A stretch of DNA of 64,000 nt from an uncultured Clostridia bacterium (GTDB lineage: Bacteria > Bacillota > Clostridia > Christensenellales > UBA1242), in the NCBI GenBank assembly GCA_934777435.1, contig CAKVNK010000001.1, positions 186,001 through 250,000 on the forward strand. Reading direction: 5' to 3'. A program made the translations under genes and the position numbers. Numbering within the stretch: position 1 is the first letter of the stretch; each line of letters starts with the position of its first letter. This document shows positions 24,938-33,748 of the stretch, piece after piece. The notes under the pieces were generated by a model. It searched no databases, was not told the DNA's origin, and saw only the letters and a program-made list of their open reading frames with translations.

Positions 24938-27115
24938 TTACCTTAAACTGTTTGGGTTTGTTTCAACAAAAATGCTAACGTCTTTTTCAATCAAATCACT
25001 TGCAGAATAAAACTCTGCTGTTATTGTATCACTTGGAAGGTATCTGGTCAAGATTTGATAGCGATATTTTGTTTGAATTTTTTTAACTGGTGCTGGCATA
25101 GCCTGTAAGAATATAACAGATTTAGGGTTGTTTTGCTTTATTTGCAAACATTGGTCGTAAATCTTTTTGGTTACTTCTTTTGCACGCTCGTCACTTGCAG
25201 AACTAACCAGTATACGCAAAATTGTGCTGAAAGGCGGAAACATTGTTGTTTGCCTTACATTGATTTCTTTTGCATAAAAACTTTCATAATCATAAGCACG
25301 TGCAAAGCGGTATACATAATGCCTTGGAGCATAAGTTTGCAACACAACTTGACCGTCAGCATTTTTACGCCCCGCTCTGCCTGCAACTTGTGTTACAAGT
25401 TGGAAAGTGCGTTCGTTTGATTTATAGTCGCTGTTATAAAGGCTTATATCAGCATCTAAAATACCAACAACTGAAACAAGCGGATAATCATGACCTTTTG
25501 CAATCATTTGTGTGCCAACCAAAATGCTTGGCGCAGTGTGTGAAAACTCGGTTAAAATCTTTTTATGTCCGTCCTTACCACGTGTAGTGTCGTTATCCAT
25601 CCTGAAAATAGGCACATCTTTAAACATATCTGCCAATTCCTCACAAACACGTTCAGTACCGGTTGCTCCATAACGTATATTTTTACTATTACAATTTGGA
25701 CAATTGGTAAGCATTTTATATTTTTTACCACAAAAATGGCATTTAAGTTGGTTATCTTCTTTATGATATACCAAACTCACTTCACAATCATCACATTTTG
25801 CACGATAGCCACACTCTCTACACATAACAAAAGACGCAAACCCACGGCGGTTTATAAATATGATTGCCTGCTTTTTATCTTTAACACATTTGTCAAGTTT
25901 GGCAACAAGGCTTTTTGAAAATGGCGACATATTGCCGTCCATAACTTCATTTGTCATATCAACAATTTCAATATCTGGCATTGCACTGCCATTGATACGT
26001 TGTTTAAGTTCAACCAGTTGATATTCACCCTTCATTGCCTTGTTATAACTTTCAAGTGAAGGTGTTGCACTGCCTAAAATAAGTGGACAAGCGTTTGCCC
26101 TTGCCCTAAATTCAGCCACAGTGTGAGCGTCATAACGTGGGTTATTTTCGCTTACATATGAGCCGTCATGTTCCTCATCAATCACAATAACACCAAGATT
26201 TTTAACTGGTGCAAATATTGCAGAACGAGCCCCTAAAATTACATGGGCGTTGCCTGAAAAAATCTTTTCCCACTCGTCAAAACGTTCACCATCGCTAAGC
26301 CTACTATGTAGCACTGCCACGTCATTAGGAAAACGTGAAGTGAACCTTTGCATCATTTGTGGTGTTAAAGATATTTCCGGCACAAGCATAATGGCAGTTT
26401 TACCCTGATTTAATGCTTGTTCAATAATTGTCATATAAACTTCAGTTTTACCGCTACCAGTTACACCTTTAAGCAAAAAGGTTTTATTTTGATTTTGCAT
26501 TGTTTGCACGGCTTCTTGCTGTGCTGGTGTTAATATGTTTTTTGCTTCTGCACCTGCTTCAACCACTGGTGCACGCATTTTTCTTGTTGAGTTTTTAAGC
26601 ACAATGCCTTTATCAACCAATGCGTTGACGCTTTGTCTACCAAACATTTCAACGGCTTTTAAAAATGGAATTGTGCCATTTTCATTTAAAAACGCAACCA
26701 GAGCCACCTGATTTTTAGCACGTTTGCCGATAATGTTAATTGCTGTATCAAAATCATAAAGCAAAGATAAGTTATATTCAAGTTGTTCATGTTGAGTGTC
26801 AAGCCTTACACATGAAGGCAAAGCCAAACGTATGCAATCACTTAAACGCAAAAAAAAGTGCCGAGACATAAACTGACATAAGTTCAATATCTCTGGCATC
26901 AATTTTGGTTTATCTTCCAAATTTTTTGTTATTGTTTTAAGTTTGCTAGGGTCAACTTGCGATTTTTCACTTAATTGTATAACATAACCCAACACAAATC
27001 TGCCAGCGAAAGGAACTTTAACCCGCATACCAATTTGCGTGTTTTTAAGTGCTATATAGTCAAAAACTCGGTCAACAGCGTCATTGGGAATATCAACAAT
27101 AACCTGTGCTATCAT
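24938..27115 (-). CDS. priA: Primosomal protein N-prime (replication restart helicase PriA)
   Basis: PriA recognises stalled forks and reloads the replisome. The 725-residue protein has the N-terminal 3-prime DNA-binding domain, helicase Walker A KGVTGSGKTEVY (about 215-226), Walker B DEEHD (about 313-317), and eight zinc-binding cysteines in CRECGYRAKCDDC and CHFCGKKYKMLTNCPNC (about 430-475). It begins in a TAATG overlap with rpoZ. The coaBC gene usually between rpoZ and priA is missing. Confidence 0.97.
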   Translation of the reverse strand: MIAQVIVDIPNDAVDRVFDYIALKNTQIGMRVKVPFAGRFVLGYVIQLSEKSQVDPSKLKTITKNLEDKPKLMPEILNLCQFMSRHFFLRLSDCIRLALPSCVRLDTQHEQLEYNLSLLYDFDTAINIIGKRAKNQVALVAFLNENGTIPFLKAVEMFGRQSVNALVDKGIVLKNSTRKMRAPVVEAGAEAKNILTPAQQEAVQTMQNQNKTFLLKGVTGSGKTEVYMTIIEQALNQGKTAIMLVPEISLTPQMMQRFTSRFPNDVAVLHSRLSDGERFDEWEKIFSGNAHVILGARSAIFAPVKNLGVIVIDEEHDGSYVSENNPRYDAHTVAEFRARANACPLILGSATPSLESYNKAMKGEYQLVELKQRINGSAMPDIEIVDMTNEVMDGNMSPFSKSLVAKLDKCVKDKKQAIIFINRRGFASFVMCRECGYRAKCDDCEVSLVYHKEDNQLKCHFCGKKYKMLTNCPNCNSKNIRYGATGTERVCEELADMFKDVPIFRMDNDTTRGKDGHKKILTEFSHTAPSILVGTQMIAKGHDYPLVSVVGILDADISLYNSDYKSNERTFQLVTQVAGRAGRKNADGQVVLQTYAPRHYVYRFARAYDYESFYAKEINVRQTTMFPPFSTILRILVSSASDERAKEVTKKIYDQCLQIKQNNPKSVIFLQAMPAPVKKIQTKYRYQILTRYLPSDTITAEFYSASDLIEKDVSIFVETNPNSLR

Positions 27116-27312
27116 TAGTTAGATTTAGCCCCCACAACTTCACCTTTAGCAACTTCTCTGGCGGCATAGTCAATGGCAAGGTTTGCACTTCCGTTAAGAA
27201 GGGTTGGGATTTTATTTTCCAAATCCTTGGCACGAGCACCAACAACCACGGCAACCATATACCTGCACCCTAATTTTTCAACTAATAAATCAATAGGTGG
27301 TTCAAATAACAT
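27115..27312 (-). CDS. rpoZ: RNA polymerase omega subunit
   Basis: Omega stabilises the beta-prime subunit of RNA polymerase. The 65-residue protein reads PPIDLLVEKLGCRYMVAVVV near the start followed by GARAKDLE, the family pattern with A-R-A in place of K-R-A. The start is the ATG at 27312, since GGAGG lies 5 nt upstream; a TTG 12 nt earlier would place the ribosome-binding site inside the coding frame. gmk, the usual upstream partner, is not here. Confidence 0.92.
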   Translation of the reverse strand: MLFEPPIDLLVEKLGCRYMVAVVVGARAKDLENKIPTLLNGSANLAIDYAAREVAKGEVVGAKSN

Positions 27313-27437
27313 ATCTTCCTCCAATTTATCTTCTTTTTAGCACAAAATTAAAATTTTGGCAAATAAATTTGGCCAGTTTTTAGTTTTTTGCTTAAATTTT
27401 TCAATTTCTTTTTACAATAAAAGGCAATTAATTAAAC

Positions 27438-27974
27438 TTATTCTGCACTGTTTTCATCAATAATGGCTTTAATATCTTTGTTTGTTTCATAAGGTGAACT
27501 TACATATCTACAAACAAATGCTGCGACAGTTTGTGTTGTCAATGGGCTTGACATACTGCCAAAAGAGATTGTGCCAGTGTTACGGCGTAAAAGTTTATCC
27601 CACAGATTAACATTAACTTGTATTGCACCAAGCATTTTAAAATCTAAACTTTTAAAATCAACTCCTATGTAACCAGTGCGGATAATTATACGTTTGTTTG
27701 TGACAGCATACACTGTTTTTTTGCACCACAATGAAACAAAAATTGGTGGCAAACTGATTGCTAAAACTGCATAAATTATAGAGATAACCGCAATACTGAT
27801 TGCTTCGCTATTTTTTGAACAAAACATCAAAATAATTGCTGGAACAAAAACAATAGATGTTAAAACTATCCATATCCAAACACCAAACCATGCACGCTTT
27901 TTATCAGGTGCGTACATTTTTTTAATTTGTTCATTTTTATCCAAAATTGGTTCAAACAATTTTTCGTCTAACAT
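27438..27974 (-). CDS. Membrane protein with bacterial PH domain
   Basis: A 178-residue protein with two membrane helices (about 30-54 and 60-84) followed by a bacterial PH-like domain (bPH_2 type): KKTVYAVTNKRIIIRTGYIG, DFKSLDFKMLGAIQVNVN and GTISFGSMSS. The TNKRI motif after two helices is the hallmark of YdbS/YdbT-type proteins of unknown role. AAGGAAA precedes the ATG, and an extended -10 box (TGC TATAAT, 28003-28008) suggests its own promoter. Confidence 0.8.
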   Translation of the reverse strand: MLDEKLFEPILDKNEQIKKMYAPDKKRAWFGVWIWIVLTSIVFVPAIILMFCSKNSEAISIAVISIIYAVLAISLPPIFVSLWCKKTVYAVTNKRIIIRTGYIGVDFKSLDFKMLGAIQVNVNLWDKLLRRNTGTISFGSMSSPLTTQTVAAFVCRYVSSPYETNKDIKAIIDENSAE

Positions 27975-28086
27975 AATTTCCTTTTATCTATGCACTATTA
28001 TAGCACAAATTTTACCATGCAAGCACATTTTTTAAAAATTTTGATAATATTTTACTGCTTTTAATTTGTTTAATAATAATTTCATA

Positions 28087-28749
28087 TTATTTTGTAAGTT
28101 TGCTTAAAGCCAAATGTGCAGCGTTTTGCTCTGCCTCACGTTTGGTTGAACCTTGACCATAAGCCACAAATTGTTCATCAACAAACACGCTGGCACGGAA
28201 ATTTGTTTGTCCGCCCTTTGTTTCATATGTTTCGGCTGTATATTTAATCTTTTTTTGTTGCTCTTGACAATACACTTGCAATTCACTTTTAAAGTCATTG
28301 TTTGTTAACCCTGTTGCCAACTTTTCTTTAACTTGCAAAGCCTCTAACACAGCGTTCGAAATCGACGGCAAACCATAGGTTAAATACATAACGCCAATCA
28401 TACTTTCGATTGTATCTGCTAAAACAGCGTTTGAAACCGTGCTTGATTTAAAACTTTTGCCAAACAATATGCGGTTTTCAATGCCAATTTGTTTTGCCAA
28501 ATCAGCCAAACTATCAGTGCAAACAAAACTTGCACGAATCTTGCTCATTTTGCCTTCAACATAGTGATAATGTTTGTACAAATAATCGCTTACGATTGTT
28601 GAAAGCACGCTATCACCCAAAAACTCTACACGCTCGTTGCATTGAGTGTTATGGTCGTGTGCGTATGATGAGTGCGTAAATGCCAAAGTTTTAAGTTCAT
28701 CACTGCATTTTTCAAACAATTCTATAAAACTATTTTTCGCTTTTTTCAA
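28087..28749 (-). CDS. rnc: Ribonuclease III
   Basis: RNase III cuts double-stranded RNA in rRNA processing and mRNA decay. The catalytic signature ERVEFLGDSVLS and the downstream acidic motif ADTIESMIGVMYL are intact, followed by a dsRNA-binding domain (NNDFKSELQVYCQEQ... KREAEQNAAHLALSKL). The start is uncertain: there is no ATG. The TTG at 28749 has AGGTGG 9 nt upstream and is preferred; an earlier TTG at 28770 is possible. It overlaps the plsX 3-prime end by about 20 nt. acpP, normally between plsX and rnc, is absent. Confidence 0.93.
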   Translation of the reverse strand: MKKAKNSFIELFEKCSDELKTLAFTHSSYAHDHNTQCNERVEFLGDSVLSTIVSDYLYKHYHYVEGKMSKIRASFVCTDSLADLAKQIGIENRILFGKSFKSSTVSNAVLADTIESMIGVMYLTYGLPSISNAVLEALQVKEKLATGLTNNDFKSELQVYCQEQQKKIKYTAETYETKGGQTNFRASVFVDEQFVAYGQGSTKREAEQNAAHLALSKLTK

Positions 28750-29731
28750 CTGCTTTCGCCACCTTTTCAACTAATTTATTTTTTGCAAGGTTATATGCTT
28801 GATTGATTGTGTCTGCCACAATAGGTGCTTTGCTGTTACCATGGCATTTAAGCACAATTTTGTTAACACCCAAAAGTGGTGCACCGCCACATTTTGTATA
28901 GTCATATTTACCTTTCAAACCTTTAAGGCTCTTTTTAAGGAACAATGCCCCAATTTTTGCTTTTAAAGATGATTTTGCAATTTCTTTAATTTCGCTGAAC
29001 AACACTTCAGCAATGCCTTCCATTGACTTCAAACAAATGTTGCCAGAAAAACCGTCACAAACAACCACGTCCACATTGCCACGCAAAACATCACGTGATT
29101 CAATGTTGCCAATAAAATTCAATTTTGCACTTTTAAGCAACTGATATGCCTGTTTATGCACTTCGTCACCCTTTTCTTCTTCTGTGCCGATATTAAGTAA
29201 ACCAATGCGTGGTTTTTTAATGCCAAGTGAACGCATATAAATATCACCCATAACTGCAAAATCAAGCAAGTTTTCAGGTTTACAATCTGCGTTTGCACCA
29301 CAGTCCACTAACATAACTTTGCCGTCATTGATTGTTGGAAGCAATGGTGCCAATGCAGGACGAGAAACATTTTTAATCCTACCTAATTTAAGCACTGCAC
29401 CTGTTAAGGTTGCACCTGTGCTACCAGCACTTACCAAAGCAACTGCATCTTCATTATTTTTAAGATAATCATACGCCACAACAATGCTTGAAGTTTTTTT
29501 AGTGCGGATTGCAACTGTTGGCACATCATCATTTGTAACCACATCTGGTGCGTGCACAATTTCAAGACGGTCACTAACAAAAACCAACTCCTGCAAAATT
29601 TCTGTTATGCGATCCTTATCACCTACCAAAACAACTTTAAGGTCTTGATTTTCTTGCAAAGCCTTAACTGCACCAGCAACAATTTCATAAGGTGCGTAAT
29701 CGCCACCAAAAGCATCAACAACTATTTTCAT
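28730..29731 (-). CDS. plsX: Phosphate acyltransferase PlsX
   Basis: PlsX makes acyl-phosphate from acyl-ACP for phospholipid synthesis with PlsY and PlsC. The 333-residue protein starts MKIVVDAFGGDYAPYEIVAG and contains VSAGSTGATLTGAVL, VMLVDCGANADCKPENL and VCDGFSGNICLKS, all family blocks. AAAAGGG precedes the ATG. Its leader carries four copies of a 14-16-nt direct repeat. It is coupled to rnc by overlap. Confidence 0.97.
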   Translation of the reverse strand: MKIVVDAFGGDYAPYEIVAGAVKALQENQDLKVVLVGDKDRITEILQELVFVSDRLEIVHAPDVVTNDDVPTVAIRTKKTSSIVVAYDYLKNNEDAVALVSAGSTGATLTGAVLKLGRIKNVSRPALAPLLPTINDGKVMLVDCGANADCKPENLLDFAVMGDIYMRSLGIKKPRIGLLNIGTEEEKGDEVHKQAYQLLKSAKLNFIGNIESRDVLRGNVDVVVCDGFSGNICLKSMEGIAEVLFSEIKEIAKSSLKAKIGALFLKKSLKGLKGKYDYTKCGGAPLLGVNKIVLKCHGNSKAPIVADTINQAYNLAKNKLVEKVAKAVEKSEK

Positions 29732-29972
29732 ATTTCTTTCCCTTTTATTTAAATTTTTTATTAAATTCGGTTAATTTTGCAAATCAAATTTGGCAACTGT
29801 TTACAAAAACTTTCAACTTGTTTGTAAATCAAATTATTGCCATATTTTGCAAATTAAATTTTATGTTTTATTGAAAATTAAATTTAATAATTTAATTATA
29901 CCACTTTAAGTGTCAAAAGTAAAACTTTTTAACCACTGATTTAAGTTTAGATATACTTGCATTTTTATTGAT
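29732..29972 (-). promoter_or_regulatory. plsX leader with four direct repeats
   Basis: No gene. Four related copies of TTTTGCAAATYAAATT occur at 29775-29790, 29821-29835, 29845-29860 and (weaker) 29871-29884. Upstream, an extended -10 box TGG TATAAT (29895-29900) abuts a small palindrome CACTT-T-AAGTG (29902-29912). This would give a leader of about 160 nt before plsX. The repeats do not resemble the FapR operator of Bacillus. Function is unknown; they may also be AT-rich chance similarity. Confidence 0.45.
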
Positions 29973-31091
29973 TTATTTTTCAGTTTGCAAAGTTAACAAA
30001 GTTTGTTTAAACTTATATTTATGTCTTAAATCAACAACTGCTTGATATGATTTTTTTATGCTGTTTTTTGTTGCCCTTAACATAATGTTTTTTGGCGAGT
30101 GTGCAAAATCAACAAACTCAATCACGTCAACAGAATAGCCAACAGCACGCAACACTTCAGTACGGATAGCATCAGTTAAAAGTGCAGAAAAACGTTCTTT
30201 AAACAGCCCATCTTTAAGCAAAATATCAAAGTCACCAGCCTTGGATATGCTTGAATTGATTTCATGCTGACAACAAGGCACGCTGAAAATATATTTTACA
30301 TTGTTTTTTATTGCAAAATTCAGTGCATAATCAGTTGCTGTGTCGCACGCATGCAAACTTATCACCATACCAATTTTGTTGTTGTAAAGTTTATCTGTTT
30401 TAACATCACTAACAACAAATTCCAGTCCGTCATAGCCATATTTTTGGGCAATTTGATTGCAATGTTCAACCACTTCTTTTTTAAGGTCGTAACCTATGAT
30501 TTTTGCTTTGATTTTGCGTAATTTAACAAAATAATAATACACTAAAAAGGTTAAATAACTTTTGCCACAACCAAAATCAAGCACTGTGATTTGGTCTTTA
30601 TTGTAGTTTTTAAGTTCGCTATCAATAATTTCAATAAACTTGTTAATCTGCTTGAATTTATCATACATTGAAGCAACAATTTTGCCCTCATGTGTAAAAA
30701 TGCCCAAATCAACCAAAGCAGGCACATCATCACCCTCATTGATAAAATATTGTTTTTGTTTGTTATGCTCTGCCACTGCGGTTTGTTTGGTTGCTGTTTG
30801 CTTTTCCTTTAACTTAAAGCCTAATTTTGTTGCAGAAAAAACACCAGTTTTGTCAGCACATTGCACAGTTATCTGTTTGTAGTCGGCAAAAGGCAAAGTT
30901 AAAACAATGTCAAAATCAACATTTTGATGGAACACTTGTGCCCCAATATATCGTTCGATTTGCCACTTTGTTTGCCCTTTTATTGCTGTTTTGTGAATAA
31001 TAATCTTTTTGGTTTCAGTGTTAGTGTCACTTAAAATAATTTTAACCAACTCTGATTGATTTACAGTTAAATATTTTAAAACTTTTTCCAT
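29973..31091 (-). CDS. Class I SAM-dependent methyltransferase (RNA-type)
   Basis: A 372-residue methyltransferase with the SAM motif LDFGCGKSYLTF (about residues 170-181), KIIGYDLKKEVV (motif II) and the catalytic-region segment FSVPCCQHEIN. This pattern matches the Methyltransf_32 group, which includes tRNA 2-prime-O methylase relatives of TRM13; the target here is unknown. The N-terminal 110 residues are a separate domain. There is no Shine-Dalgarno sequence, and the ATG coincides with the predicted transcription start of a good promoter, so the mRNA is probably leaderless. It stands alone between plsX and rpmF. Confidence 0.8.
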   Translation of the reverse strand: MEKVLKYLTVNQSELVKIILSDTNTETKKIIIHKTAIKGQTKWQIERYIGAQVFHQNVDFDIVLTLPFADYKQITVQCADKTGVFSATKLGFKLKEKQTATKQTAVAEHNKQKQYFINEGDDVPALVDLGIFTHEGKIVASMYDKFKQINKFIEIIDSELKNYNKDQITVLDFGCGKSYLTFLVYYYFVKLRKIKAKIIGYDLKKEVVEHCNQIAQKYGYDGLEFVVSDVKTDKLYNNKIGMVISLHACDTATDYALNFAIKNNVKYIFSVPCCQHEINSSISKAGDFDILLKDGLFKERFSALLTDAIRTEVLRAVGYSVDVIEFVDFAHSPKNIMLRATKNSIKKSYQAVVDLRHKYKFKQTLLTLQTEK

Positions 31092-31097
31092 ACCATT

Positions 31098-31126
31098 ATT
31101 TTAACCAATTTGCGTCATTTTGGCAA
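31098..31126 (-). promoter_or_regulatory. Promoter giving a leaderless methyltransferase mRNA
   Basis: Minus strand TTGCCA (31121-31126), 17-nt spacer, TAAAAT (31098-31103), then 6 nt and the ATG at 31091. The predicted +1 is the A of the start codon. Confidence 0.6.
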
Positions 31127-31305
31127 ACTTTTAGGTATTATTCTTTGCAGAACGATAAACTAACAGATGTTTTTTTCATTTAACTTTCCAAACCAATAAA
31201 GCAAAAAACGAATTCACTTCAATTAAGTGTGAAAAAAATCATTATCATCGCAAAAACACTTTAGTAAGAAACTGATACATTAAAAAAACATTTACAAGTT
31301 AATTG

Positions 31306-31332
31306 CAATAAAAAAGCCACCCAAATGGGTGG
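31306..31332 (-). terminator. Terminator of rpmF
   Basis: Stem CCACCC/GGGTGG (31317-31322 with 31327-31332), AAAT-type loop, followed on the minus strand by GCTTTTTTATT. Strong intrinsic terminator just past rpmF. Confidence 0.88.
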
Positions 31333-31349
31333 ACTTAAATTTAAAATGA

Positions 31350-31541
31350 TTATTTACTTTCTTTCTTGTCAACTGAAACTGCTTGTTCGCCATCATAGTA
31401 ACCACAATTTTTACATACTTGGTGAGCCACTTTCTTTTCGTGGCAGTGTGGACATTCAACTAATGTTGGAACAGCGGCTTTCCAGTTAGCACGGCGTTTA
31501 TCTCTACGTGCTTTTGAAACTTTCCCTTTTGGAACAGCCAT
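31350..31541 (-). CDS. rpmF: 50S ribosomal protein L32
   Basis: L32 is a small zinc-ribbon protein of the large subunit. The 63-residue product starts [19 protein letters not shown] and has the zinc ligands CPHC and CKNC. The start is the ATG at 31541 with GGAGGT upstream. It is zinc-type (C+ form). The upstream yceD (DUF177) partner is absent, and a consensus promoter drives it alone. Confidence 0.97.
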   Translation of the reverse strand: MAVPKGKVSKARRDKRRANWKAAVPTLVECPHCHEKKVAHQVCKNCGYYDGEQAVSVDKKESK

Positions 31542-31600
31542 TTTAATACCTCCATAAATATTCGTGCAACAAAAAATTGCACTCGACAAAATATGGTCTT

Positions 31601-31629
31601 ATTATATCAAACCGTTTTATGTTTGTCAA
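31601..31629 (-). promoter_or_regulatory. Perfect consensus promoter of rpmF
   Basis: Minus strand TTGACA (31624-31629), 17 nt, TATAAT (31601-31606): a perfect sigma-A promoter, with a 50-nt leader to rpmF. Confidence 0.85.
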
Positions 31630-31865
31630 TCGTAATTTTAAACAAATTTGTGATTTGCTGAAAATTGTTTAACATTTTAATTTGCTTTTCATTTTTCATT
31701 ACAATCGTTTGCTAAAATCACTTTTAGTTGTGCCTAAATTTGCTTTTTATTGCCATTTACTACCCTATCAAAGCAAAAATGTGTTAATTGATAACTGATA
31801 AGCATATAATTTAATGTTGATTGTTGCAAATTTTGTTTTGTAAAAGCATATAGTTTTATTTAACC

Positions 31866-31893
31866 TTGACAAAATTTCAAAAAATTGTATAAT
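31866..31893 (+). promoter_or_regulatory. Consensus promoter of the 31.9-kb orphan gene
   Basis: TTGACA (31866-31871), 16 nt, TATAAT (31888-31893), both boxes perfect. The predicted +1 (near 31900) is only 3 nt before the ATG at 31903, so most of the GAGGTG sequence would be upstream of the transcript. Confidence 0.75.
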
Positions 31894-31902
31894 AGAGGTG
31901 CT

Positions 31903-32223
31903 ATGAAAAGAGAAATAAATTTTAAAGAAACACATATCCCAAATTTTGGAAAGTTTGAAACTGAATTAAGCAAAATTCACGCCTGCATTGGTATGCAATT
32001 AATTGGTGATGAAGCAGAATTTTTGGTTTGTCAGTTAAAAGATATTAAAAATGAACTTATGGAGATAAGTGCACAATATAGCTATGACGCTGGGATTGTT
32101 AAAAAATGTAAAAAATTGATTGACACTTCAACATATTTAACCGCCTATTTCACTGTTTTTGTTGATAATGATAGGCCGAAAGATATTATTGACGATGAAG
32201 ATAAAAAAGATTTGTTAAGTTAG
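31903..32223 (+). CDS. Hypothetical protein, unknown
   Basis: A 106-residue acidic, mostly helical soluble protein I do not recognise. Two cysteines lie near the N-terminal third and the C-terminus is strongly acidic (DIIDDEDKKDLLS). It is one of few plus-strand genes in the window. A perfect consensus promoter suggests strong expression. The start at 31903 (MKREINFKETH) is supported by GAGGTG, but that site may lie upstream of the transcription start. A bidirectional terminator shared with ackA lies about 165 nt downstream. Confidence 0.6.
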   Translation: MKREINFKETHIPNFGKFETELSKIHACIGMQLIGDEAEFLVCQLKDIKNELMEISAQYSYDAGIVKKCKKLIDTSTYLTAYFTVFVDNDRPKDIIDDEDKKDLLS

Positions 32224-32386
32224 CAAAATTCAATTTGTTTACGTCTTTAAATAATAAACATCGAATAGTAGACAACATAAAGTTATTTAAACAAGCATAA
32301 TAACAATTTAAACTTAAATTTTAAAATTTTTATTTTAAATTAAAACTAAATAGACATTTATTATTTCACTTTCACTAAATGTCGCA

Positions 32387-32418
32387 AACAAAAAAGCGGA
32401 TAACCACACCGCTTTTTT
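32387..32418 (-). terminator. Terminator of ackA (bidirectional)
   Basis: Stem AAAAAGCGG/CCGCTTTTT (32391-32399 with 32409-32417), 9-nt loop, with U-tracts in both directions. It serves ackA and could also end transcripts of the plus-strand gene at 31903. Confidence 0.85.
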
Positions 32419-32446
32419 TGTTAATTCTTTTGTTTATTTTTATAAA

Positions 32447-33637
32447 TTATTTAGTTAATTCTGCTGTTTCCAAAGCAATCATAAGTTCTTCATCAGTTGG
32501 AACACGGTATACTTTAACCTTGCTTGTTGGGCGTGAAAGTTCAACAATTTCATCAAATGGTTTGTTGAGTTTTACGTTCTTTTCTTCGTCCAATTCCAAG
32601 CCAAGATACTCCATATCTTTGCAAACTTCTGAACGTACAAGTTCGTCATGTTCGCCAATGCCGGCTGTGAAGATAATTGCATCAACACCATTCATTGCTG
32701 CTGCATATGCACCAATATATTTTTTGATTGAATAGCACATTGTGTCAAAAGCCAATTTAACTTTTGGTTCATCTAAATGTGATTCAATATCACGCATATC
32801 GCTATAACCTGAAAGACCTAACAAACCGCTTTTTTTGTTGAAAGTTGTGATAACTTCTTCAGCAGTTTGACCAGTTGCGTTCATAACACCTGTAACCACG
32901 CTTGCATCAATATCACCGGTACGTGTGCCCATAACCACACCAGCCAATGGGGTGTAACCCATAGATGTATCAACACATTTGCCGTCCTTAATTGCACAAA
33001 TACTGCTACCCGAGCCAAGGTGACAAGAGATAACTTTTTTACCTTTAAGGTCGCCTAAAATTTCGGCTGCCTTTCTTGCGATGTATTTATGGCTTGTGCC
33101 GTGTGCCCCATAACGGCGGATACCATATTTTTCATAATATTCATATGGCAAGGCGTACATATATGCTTTTTCTGGCATTGTCATATGGAAAGCGGTATCA
33201 AACACGGTTACGTTTTTAACACCTGGCATTAAATCCATACATGCTTGCAAACCTGTTAACGCACCTGGGTTGTGCAAAGGTGCAAATTGAACACATGTTT
33301 TCATATCTGCAAAAATTTCAGGTGTTACAACAATAGATTTACAATATTTTTCACCCATATTAACCACACGGTGACCAATGGCTTTGATTTCGCTTAAACT
33401 TGCAATAACGCCATATTCTTTGCTTGTTAATGTGTCAAAAAATAATTGAAATGCTTGTTTATGTGTTGGCATTGCACTGTCGATTCTAACCTTTTCGCCG
33501 TTCCATTTATATGTCATAAATGAACCGCCAAGACCAATACGTTCGCAATATGCGTTGGCAAAGACTTTACCATTTTCAGTTTCCATAAGTTGGGCTTTTA
33601 AACTGCTGCTACCAGCATTAACTACTAAAACTTTCAT
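32447..33637 (-). CDS. ackA: Acetate kinase
   Basis: AckA converts acetyl-phosphate and ADP to acetate and ATP. The 396-residue protein starts MKVLVVNAGSSSLKAQLMET and has FDTAFHMTMPEKAYMYALP, YGAHGTSHKYIA and HLGSGSSICAIKDGKCVDTSMG, all family blocks. AAGGAAA precedes the ATG. It follows pta on the same strand with its own promoter; together they form the acetate/ATP pathway, consistent with a fermentative organism. Confidence 0.98.
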   Translation of the reverse strand: MKVLVVNAGSSSLKAQLMETENGKVFANAYCERIGLGGSFMTYKWNGEKVRIDSAMPTHKQAFQLFFDTLTSKEYGVIASLSEIKAIGHRVVNMGEKYCKSIVVTPEIFADMKTCVQFAPLHNPGALTGLQACMDLMPGVKNVTVFDTAFHMTMPEKAYMYALPYEYYEKYGIRRYGAHGTSHKYIARKAAEILGDLKGKKVISCHLGSGSSICAIKDGKCVDTSMGYTPLAGVVMGTRTGDIDASVVTGVMNATGQTAEEVITTFNKKSGLLGLSGYSDMRDIESHLDEPKVKLAFDTMCYSIKKYIGAYAAAMNGVDAIIFTAGIGEHDELVRSEVCKDMEYLGLELDEEKNVKLNKPFDEIVELSRPTSKVKVYRVPTDEELMIALETAELTK

Positions 33638-33668
33638 AAATTTTTCCTTTTATATGATTGATAGTTAA

Positions 33669-33697
33669 ATTTTAACACAAAATTTGCTTTTTGCCAA
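33669..33697 (-). promoter_or_regulatory. Promoter of ackA
   Basis: Minus strand TTGGCA (33692-33697), 17 nt, TAAAAT (33669-33674), in the pta-ackA spacer. Confidence 0.6.
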
Positions 33698-33748
33698 ACA
33701 TTTTAAGGCGTGCGTTGACTGTTTGTTAAATGTTTCTAACAGTCTATC

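Larger units (their letters stand above)
31542..31902. other. Gene-free region between rpmF and a divergent gene
   Basis: About 360 nt with no supported gene. It holds the rpmF promoter (31601-31629, minus strand) and the promoter of the plus-strand gene at 31903 (31866-31893). The intervening 230 nt are AT-rich and show no clear structure. Confidence 0.5.
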
